From assembly GCA_935421135.1 (NCBI GenBank), contig OW285195.1, positions 62,001 to 126,000 on the forward strand: a stretch of 64,000 bases of DNA, in the 5' to 3' direction. Shown piece by piece: positions 57,004 to 64,000 of this stretch. A model generated the notes under the pieces. It saw only the letters and a list, made by a program, of their open reading frames with translations. It was not told the DNA's origin and made no database searches. A program made the translations under genes and the position numbers. Position 1 is the first letter of the stretch, and every line of letters begins with the position of its first letter. Source of the DNA: Bugulina stolonifera (Eukaryota; Bryozoa; Gymnolaemata; Cheilostomatida; Bugulidae).

Positions 57004-60000
57004 ATGGACCGAATAAGGAACCTGCTTCAGTAGGTAACGTACCAAGCTGAGCAGGACCTCAAAACACTCAGCTACAACGGACAAGAGGACGTAGAACTCT
57101 TCATAGAAGACTTCACCGCTATGGCAGAGCGTTGCAACTGGAATGACAGAGCACGCCTCATACGGCTTCGTGCCGCCCTACATGGGCCCGCACAAGAATG
57201 CGGCTGACCCCGGTCAGTCGAAGAGATATTTTCCCGACTGAGGGAACAGTATGGACTATCTGCCAGAGAAGCCTGATGAAAGCTGTCCACCCTGGAACAG
57301 CCAGCCCACACGTCACTCAGAGACTATGCAGCTCTCATCCGTAGACTGATGGCAACAGCTTTTGAAGGAGCACCACCTGCATCATTGGAAGAGTGGACTG
57401 TAGAGAAATTCTGCCTCACAGTCCACAAACACGGCCTACGCTGGTACTACACATGGCTACAGCCCGATGATATGGAGGAAGCACTGGAAACCGGAGCAGC
57501 CTTCCTACGTAACAAAGATGGCAGGACCAGTCCTCCAAAACAACAAGAGGAGCTTCCCGCCGACCTCCTACGGAAAGCCCTACATACCCTCCTACAGAAA
57601 TGTCAAGACGCGGATGACGGACCAACGGTCACACCGGAACCCGTCCCAGTAGATGACCCCATTCCTACTGCAGCCGACACAGACAACAACCCAGGAGAAG
57701 GTGGACTAAACCACAATGGTCGTCCACAGAGTCCGACGGACCCACCAGAACCCGTCCCAGTAGACGAACCCATTCCTACTGGAGCCCAGCAAGTAGAAGG
57801 TGGACCACACCACACTGGTCGTCGACAAGGGCCGACGGATACATCAGAACCCGACCCAGTAGATGAACCTATTCCTACTGAGGCCAAACCTAAGAAGAGT
57901 GGACCAAACCACAATGGTCGTCCACAAAGGCCGACGGACACATCAGAACCCGTCCCAGTAGATGAACCCATTCCTACTGAGGCCTAAACCAAGAAGAGTG
58001 GACCAGACCGCAATGGTCGTCCACAGAGGCCGACGGACACATCAGAACCCGTCCCAGTGGAGGAACCTACATTGTATACCCACTAGGCCTAAAGACAAGG
58101 GTAGCCACTACAAACAGAAAGCCCCACGGGTAACTAGCCTATCACACTACAGGCCGACGGCGTCACTCACACCCGTCACAGTGGATGAACCTATACCCAC
58201 TAGGCCGAAATCAGGCAAGAAACGACCTCACTCAAAGCCGGACACATCCAAAGTGACCACAGATCACCCCCCAAGGCTGAAAGGACAACTCATATGTTCC
58301 GCCCCGTCGGACCAGACCTCACAAGGTAACTCCGACCTATCCTCAACTCAGAAGGATCAACAGGATCTGGCCACGTCCAGACCCGACACTAATCAGCAAC
58401 TGATTCCCGCCAAAATTCAGTATGCCCCGACAGACGACTTATCGTGTGTAGAACTGCCAGACACTACAGTCCAAGTCCGCGGCCTGAGGATCGACACGGA
58501 GCAAACCGTGCTGGACCAAATAGGAGGGCTACCTCTGAACCTCTCGAAGAATGTTCAAGTTTCAACAGCCCGACTTGAACCAGAGGACACGAAGTATCGC
58601 GTAGCCGATCCCCAAGACATAATCCCAACGACAGAGATACAGTCTATACTGCCAGCAGTTCAAGTACACAGAGCGAAATGTTCTTGTACGGAATCTAGCA
58701 TTGCGGAACAGTTTCAGCCGAAGATACAGATTGCTGAACTCTCGAAGTCCCCTAAAGCGGATAAGAAGCAATCGAAGGCAACTATTGCCGTGTTCCCGCG
58801 CTTATTTGACGAGTCGAACAAAGAAAATGTGCCTAAGGCATTGCTTACAATTGAGCCAATTGCTCATCCCTCGGCTAGTATAAATACGACAGCTCACAGA
58901 CGAGTAGTCCTTTCTCGTCCAGCACTTCACCGAAGCACATGTATCCCTACATGTGGCAACCTCTGCACTCTTGGTGACACTGGTGAAGCTAATAACAGCA
59001 GTCGTATCCTTTCTCATTCTCGTATGGACGAGACGGCTACTCCTTCCAACACGGATCACTCCAATCAGCCTGTCTTCACAGCTGAAGGTAAGCAAATCTC
59101 AGTGTTACCAGTAGGGACCATATCGGAATTAGAGGAACAACCCACACCTGTGGAACTGCCAGGCATGAATTCTCTCTCCCTCCCCACTCGGCATAGACCA
59201 GTCGGGACAGAGGAGGATTCCCCTGCACATTTCCACAGGAAAGAGCATGAGTTAGAAGGCGGAGGATACACATCAAATAAATTGTGTATTGTAGATGCAT
59301 CTCCTGTAAGGAAGACGCTCACCCCAGACGGCACGCCTCCACCTACTCCACCTCCTGTCACCTCTACCCTGAAACAAGCTACAATTAAGCTGCACAAACT
59401 CACTGACAAGCTACCCATAGAGTCATCCCAGCATTCCGGAGTCACTAAGCCGTGGATTAGCACCTTCACCCAGCAGGCCCGAGACGACTTGGCCAGAAGG
59501 AGTCAACCTAATCTCAAGTGGGCGAAGTGTGGCTTCTCCGGGACCCTCAAGAGGCTGAACATACACATCTGGCAACACTTCGCACGCTTCTACTGCCGTT
59601 GCGGACGCAGCTCTGTCAGCCGTGATGCACTAGGCCATCACTTCAGTCGGAGATCCAGTATCTGTGGAAACGTCTCTTCCTCACGGATGGGCCCAGCTAC
59701 GCGGCCCTCATGGAATGGTGGGGCGTAAAGGATCCCCCACCATTTCTGCAATGTCGTCCTACCATGGACGGACAGTCGGGAACAAACAAGCCAGTCTACC
59801 TGCCTAGCACTTCCTCTGCCCGCAAGCGGCCTCCTAAAAGACGGCACAGTCCTTCTCCCTCTCCAGAACGGACACCCGACACAGAACCTTCTAATGCTAC
59901 CTCTTCCTCGTCGCCTACCACTCCTGCTGGACCTTCTCCCTGGCGACCCAACGCTAGTACCTCCGCTGTAAGCGTCACTTCCCCTGGCCGACGCGGACGT

Positions 60001-60558
60001 CTACCTTCTTGGAAGACCCGGCCTGCTCCAAGGAAGAGTATGCCTGCTGCTCAGCCAGGCACTCTCTATGAAGGCTCTCCCCCTACGGTCTCATGGGCAG
60101 CTTCTCGTACGGCTTCTCCGGTTCTGCTAATGGAACCACTGTCGTCTAGGCCAACACTAGAGGTCTCATCACATTGCTCTCCTCAAGTACCTGTCAGGGA
60201 CCCACTCCGAGCCTCTCCAGACTCTCTTGCCGTCCCGTTCCCACCTCCTGCATCTCCTGTACTAACTCAGCCGAATGCCACATGTCCTGCATCTCCGGAT
60301 CCGTCGCTCATGCAACAACTTGCTGAACTCAAGCCACGGATTCACTACCTTGCCAGCCGTCAACAGGTGGGGGACACTCTACGCCAGCACCTGGAACCCC
60401 TCTATGCTCGAGAAATAGCTCTTCGCGAACTAGCCAACCAGCATCTAAACCACCCCCAGCAGCTCCAGCTCATACAAGCAGACTTGGACATAGTATCCAG
60501 GGAATCTACACTGTATCGTACCCTTCTTAACTTGACACTAGAGACACCCATGACCTAG
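57004..60558 (+). pseudogene. gag: Copy C gag-zinc finger polyprotein, broken
   Basis: It spans 1185 codons from ATG 57004 to TAG 60556-60558. Order: helical gag N-terminus, about six EPVPVDEPIPT-type repeats (57640-58190), Ser/Thr/Pro-rich middle, Cys/His region (KCGFSGTLKRLNIHIWQH, then YCRCGRSSVSRDALGHH near 59520-59640), basic RKRPPKRRHS stretch, coiled C-terminus, tail LLNLTLETPMT. Breaks: TAG near 57031, TGA near 57205, a double TGA near 57272, and shifts near 57985, 58070 and 59690. Compared with copy A, several stops arise from CGA or TGG codons. The gag N-terminus is related in style to copy B gag, but the zinc-finger region has no counterpart there. Confidence 0.82.
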
Positions 60559-60571
60559 TGTGAGGGGGCTA

Positions 60572-61235
60572 TGTGATGGTACGCCAAGTCGTATCTTCCA
60601 TCTGACACTCATTATTGTGTGCACATACATGTATATATCTGCTTGTACCTTACTATATGTTATTGTATATAGTTACATGATTGTTACTAAGTCTTTTAAT
60701 GCCTTTTATACCCATGTACAGAGGCCCGACCTCTCAGAATCCATTGATATTGATTTTGTACATGAATCGGACTATTTTAAGCAACTTTTGTAGAACCAGA
60801 CCTATTTTGGGTCGGCCGTCGGGCTTCCGGCGGCCATCTTGTTGCGCAACTTCCGGACGACCACACGTCGTCTTTTCCCGACGTCACGTCTGCCGGAAGT
60901 CCTTATACTATATAAAGGGCACTGTTTTACTGTTCATTGTCTCAGTCTTCACTTGGCTTTCAATAAAGACACATCTATACTTGATACAGAGACTTTCACT
61001 TCCTTTTGCCAGGTCATTCCCTATGCGAACTGCCTACTAGGTCGGATCACTCTCTTTCATTGTATAGTCTGAAGATCGGATTTGAGATCAGATGGGTCGT
61101 CTTTGGTAGTATTTGGGCTACTGAGACCGCTCGATCTTTCATGTAATGCGAAGTCCTATTACCACTCATAGGCACTTCATTTTTGGGTCGATAGTCGTCC
61201 AAGGACGACCGCACCATAACACAGAAACCATTACA
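60572..61235 (+). repeat. Copy C 3' LTR
   Basis: This is the 664-bp repeat that follows the gag stop by 13 bp. It carries the same TATA and AATAAA signals as the 5' LTR. Confidence 0.93.
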
Positions 61236-61932
61236 ATATGTCTAACTAAAAAGATGGAAGACGAAATCTTTCAAATTGACAGGTAAAATACTTTTCTGGC
61301 TAAGATAAGAACATAGGAGCTCCTGCTCTCAGATGCTGACATCAGCAGTGCATGTGATCTCACAAAGTTTGAAAGGCTAAACTGGAACTTGCTATGCTGA
61401 TTTTCAGCGTCAATTCTATCATACTGCAATGTAATTAAAGCATACTTTCCGCTAAAAAGTTTGCAATAAGTACGAGCGTAAACAGTGTTAAACCTAAATT
61501 CAATTCAGTAAGAAGAGGTTATTCCACCATATGTAGAAATTTCATTACGCTCAAAATATTGGTTGATTTGGCACTCATTTTTGGCGTTTTCACTAAAAAT
61601 ACCCAACATAGTTTCACCCCTAACCAGTAAACACTAGATGATTTATAAATATGGGTACAATGTTAATAGAGATTAAACCACTGGTGCTAGATAAAATAAT
61701 GAAAGAATATTTGAAATGTTCGGGAACTTATGCCTGAAAACCGACATACCAAAATTTTTGAGCACCTCCTTAAGTTTCCTTCTAACAGCCATGGTCTCAC
61801 AATGCCCTTAATAAGCTATTTTAGAATAATTCTACAATAATAAATTTGTCAAATGACACGAATGGAATGGTTTTCAATATGATACATGTAAAATAGTTTT
61901 CAATGACCCAAAATGTATGACTACTGTTGTAG

Positions 61933-63063
61933 AGAATGCAGGCTCATATACCAGATGTTGTACGCATTAACCGAAATGCAAAGAATAGCGTACCGACCAG
62001 CTGAAGAAAGAAATTCAAGAGATGCGCTTCATTTTTACTAAATGACCTATAGATTCTGCATTAGATACTCTGAAATTTTCAGCAAACCAAAAAAAAATTC
62101 GAAGCGACTGATGTTTGGGGCACCATTCCACAGCATAATAAATCATTTTCCTGACACATATAGAATCATATCATTACGCTCAATCGTGACAGAAACAGCA
62201 GAGAGACTATTTCATGAATTGAGGTTTGTTCAAACCCATTTTGCAACAATACTATTATATAACATATGAGATTTTAGATAAAAGTTGTTTACTGACCATT
62301 AATCTCCAAATAAAGTGTTAGAGAATATTAATTCAATCTTCTGTAGAAGCATAGCTCGATGTACCAACCACCACCCTGAGAACATATTCAACGAAGTAAT
62401 GGTGCGACTCCATTTTAGGTTAAAAGAAGATATAAACATGGCTACAGAATCATTTCTCGCTTGCCAAACCAAGGTTTCTGCCGCTTCAAAAGTCAGCTTA
62501 GAAGGGCGAAGTTTGGCAAGTCGAGAAACAAGAGGATGTACCATATTAACAAAATCGTTTATGGAGAGAAACAAGGTAATCTGCATATAGTGCTTAGATA
62601 GTGATGACTATAATAGTATGGTTTTCAAGAAGGCCGAAAGTATTTTTCACCAAGCTCATATTATAAATTCGTCCCATGTAGACTGCAACAACATGGATTT
62701 TCAACCGTATATCCGACTACCTGAGGAGGGGGCCAGGAGAGTGGTACGAGGTAGACGAAGATGGCAATATGACATTTTTTGACGCCGAAGGGGATCTGAG
62801 AGAAAGAAGACTTCCAAAGCTGGCGCACTACAGGTATTATTCACTTTGGTGAAATGTGACCACCATGTTCTAAAACACCAGCACCATAATTCTCTGCTAA
62901 AATTTGAGTAGGAAGAGATTTTACACTTTCAGTTGGCGATATTCATGTTTTAGATCAACCTCTTTAGCGAAGATATTCGAGCAGCGTAAAAAAGACTGGG
63001 ACTTTTGCATGAAGAATGCCGAGAGTCCAAAACTGGGAATCCTCACAGTCGATATTTCATGTA
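61933..63063 (+). pseudogene. 3' exons of the uncharacterised EPLHD-type gene
   Basis: Exons: 61933-62223 (QMLYALTEMQRIAY, then FGAPFHSIINHFPDTYRIIS and ERLFHELR; TAA at 62039-62041), about 62313-62577 (NIFNEVMVRLHFR), 62682-62833 (ISDYLRRGPGEWYEVDEDGN) and 62954-63063 (RSTSLAKIFEQRKKDWDFC). The join 62833/62954 is exactly in phase. The content and order continue the family seen at 53932-55760, so copy C appears to have split one gene. The in-frame TAA and the unmatched phase at 62223 suggest decay, or models I could not resolve. Confidence 0.55.
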
Positions 63064-63200
63064 GTATGTATCATATTACACAGTCCATTAGAAATTTAAA
63101 ACCAAACAATCTACATGTACAACACAGGTGTTGTACGTTTTCAAATCAGTAGAACTGGCGCAAACTCTGCAAACACTCGATATACTGTTTTGTAATGTAG

Positions 63201-63906
63201 CAAAATTCACATGCATAATCATGCAAATTGTAATTCAGACGTGTCTGCAAATGAGGAGGTACCAGTAGACGAGCTGCCTAAAGAAGGTGAAGAAGAGCAG
63301 ATTGATATAGAGACAGAGATAGCTGGTGAGAGTGAAGTAGCACCAGCACCTAAGGAAGAGTTACGGCTCAGAAGTACATGTAAAACATCTACTCCGCCCA
63401 ATACGCAAGAAGACGCTGAATTTCCTCCCACCACTCCAAGGTCTGAAAAGTCACAAGCTTATGTTAGTCCAGAACGTAAGACAAAAGGTAATGTAAATTT
63501 AGCAATATCTACTAGAATCCATGGTGAGATGCAACAGAATCACATAAAAAAATATTTACATGCATGTTATTCAAAACGATATTGAATTTTTCAGGTGAAC
63601 ATCTATTAGAAATATGGAAGGAATTCAGCTGGCCGATACAAACGGCTGAAGTATTTTTAAAAATGAGGCAACTGCTAGAGAAAACCCCCCCGAGATAGTG
63701 GACAAGTAATCAACATGTTTAGAGCTTCCCACAAAGCGATCATGCCAAAGTTAAAAAACATAGAAGGTCACTTTGATCATAAAATTAAACAATTAGAGAG
63801 AAAATATTGTGAGGAGAACCAAAAACCAAGTTCAACCTGCCTAGATAGGAAAATGGAGTTTAAACGACAAATTGCCATACGTTATCAAATTCCACCAAAA
63901 AGATAG
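63201..63906 (+). CDS. Two further exons, acidic then basic coiled region
   Basis: 63201-63487 encodes an acidic stretch (KEGEEEQIDIETEIAGESEV) with a Pro/Thr/Ser-rich end and a good donor. 63596-63906 joins in phase (EIWKEFSWPIQTAEVFL) and ends with a Lys-rich helical tail and TAG. A C7 run near 63689 shifts the frame by one, so the tail frame (63715 on) is off register. These may be the last exons of the EPLHD-type gene or of a separate gene. No family is recognised. Confidence 0.4.
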
Positions 63907-64000
63907 TTTTAACAAAATATCCAGGTTCATTCAATACCGTGAAGACTTTTGCAGAGGAACAATTTATGTAGCTATTACCTCCTATATCGCTGGAACAACA

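Larger units (their letters stand above)
56008..61235 (+). mobile_element. Copy C: gag-only (non-autonomous) LTR retrotransposon
   Basis: The LTRs are 56008-56670 and 60572-61235. The target duplication is ATAT (56004-56007 and 61236-61239). Just inside the 5' LTR, tggcagcggtgggattc is complementary to the acceptor end of a tRNA-Leu. A short purine tract gtgtgaggggg lies before the 3' LTR. The interior encodes only the gag-zinc finger frame. The insertion lies in what appears to be an intron of the EPLHD-type gene, in sense orientation. Confidence 0.93.

Noticed and set aside
17923..62041. Reassignment of UAA to Gln
   Set aside because: Gln would fit at several in-frame TAA codons in host-like exons. 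However, Ty3-1 pol and the unidentified minus-strand gene appear to end at TAA, and such recoding is unknown in animal nuclear genomes. Gene decay is simpler.

Overview
The window is eukaryotic, animal-like nuclear DNA: AT-rich, with GT-AG introns, short exons, many LTR and DNA transposons, and frequent acatgta-type motifs in the spacers. The motif, the KDZ-type gene and the style of the other host genes suggest a marine invertebrate, perhaps a demosponge. That assignment is inference and weak. No rRNA, functional tRNA gene or CRISPR array was seen.

Layout. 1-1763 is a tandem array of about 394-bp units. About 2330-8890 is a second tandem array (443-bp period), split by an apparently intact Ty3/gypsy element (Ty3-1, minus strand, 2508-7530, identical 141-bp LTRs) and by a 190-bp inverted-repeat element with a tRNA-like core. 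8887-9046 is a LINE fragment fused to an LTR end. 9714-26507 holds an 18-exon plus-strand gene for a KDZ-type transposase-like protein; its introns carry a gag-only LTR element (copy A), long perfect palindromes, a foldback element and a hAT-like element with an 8-bp target duplication. 28427-29685 holds the last three exons of an unidentified minus-strand gene. 32659-40023 is copy B of the copy A LTR family, this one with pol, and a 50-bp minisatellite has replaced its 5' end. 41055-44521 is a nine-exon minus-strand gene for a zinc-ribbon plus chromodomain protein. 45464-47285 is a decayed gag-pro-RT fragment. 47287-63906 carries dispersed exons of an uncharacterised multi-exon gene family, cut by a second Ty3/gypsy element (Ty3-2, 48095-53231, inserted in an exon with target duplication ATAAG) and by copy C (56008-61235), a second gag-only element.

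How the parts relate. Copies A, B and C share LTRs of about 660 bp, a tRNA-Leu-type primer site, 4-bp AT-rich target duplications and a C-terminal peptide tail. Only B has protease, RT, RNase H and integrase. A and C instead carry one long gag-plus-zinc-finger frame of about 1185 codons, so they look like a non-autonomous family served by B-type relatives. Ty3-1 and Ty3-2 are a different lineage. Both place gag and pro-pol in one frame separated by UGA CUA, the classic stop-codon readthrough context.

Exon models were built by eye from splice signals and phase continuity. Reading frames and junctions are read directly from the sequence. Family names come from recognition of motifs, without database searches.
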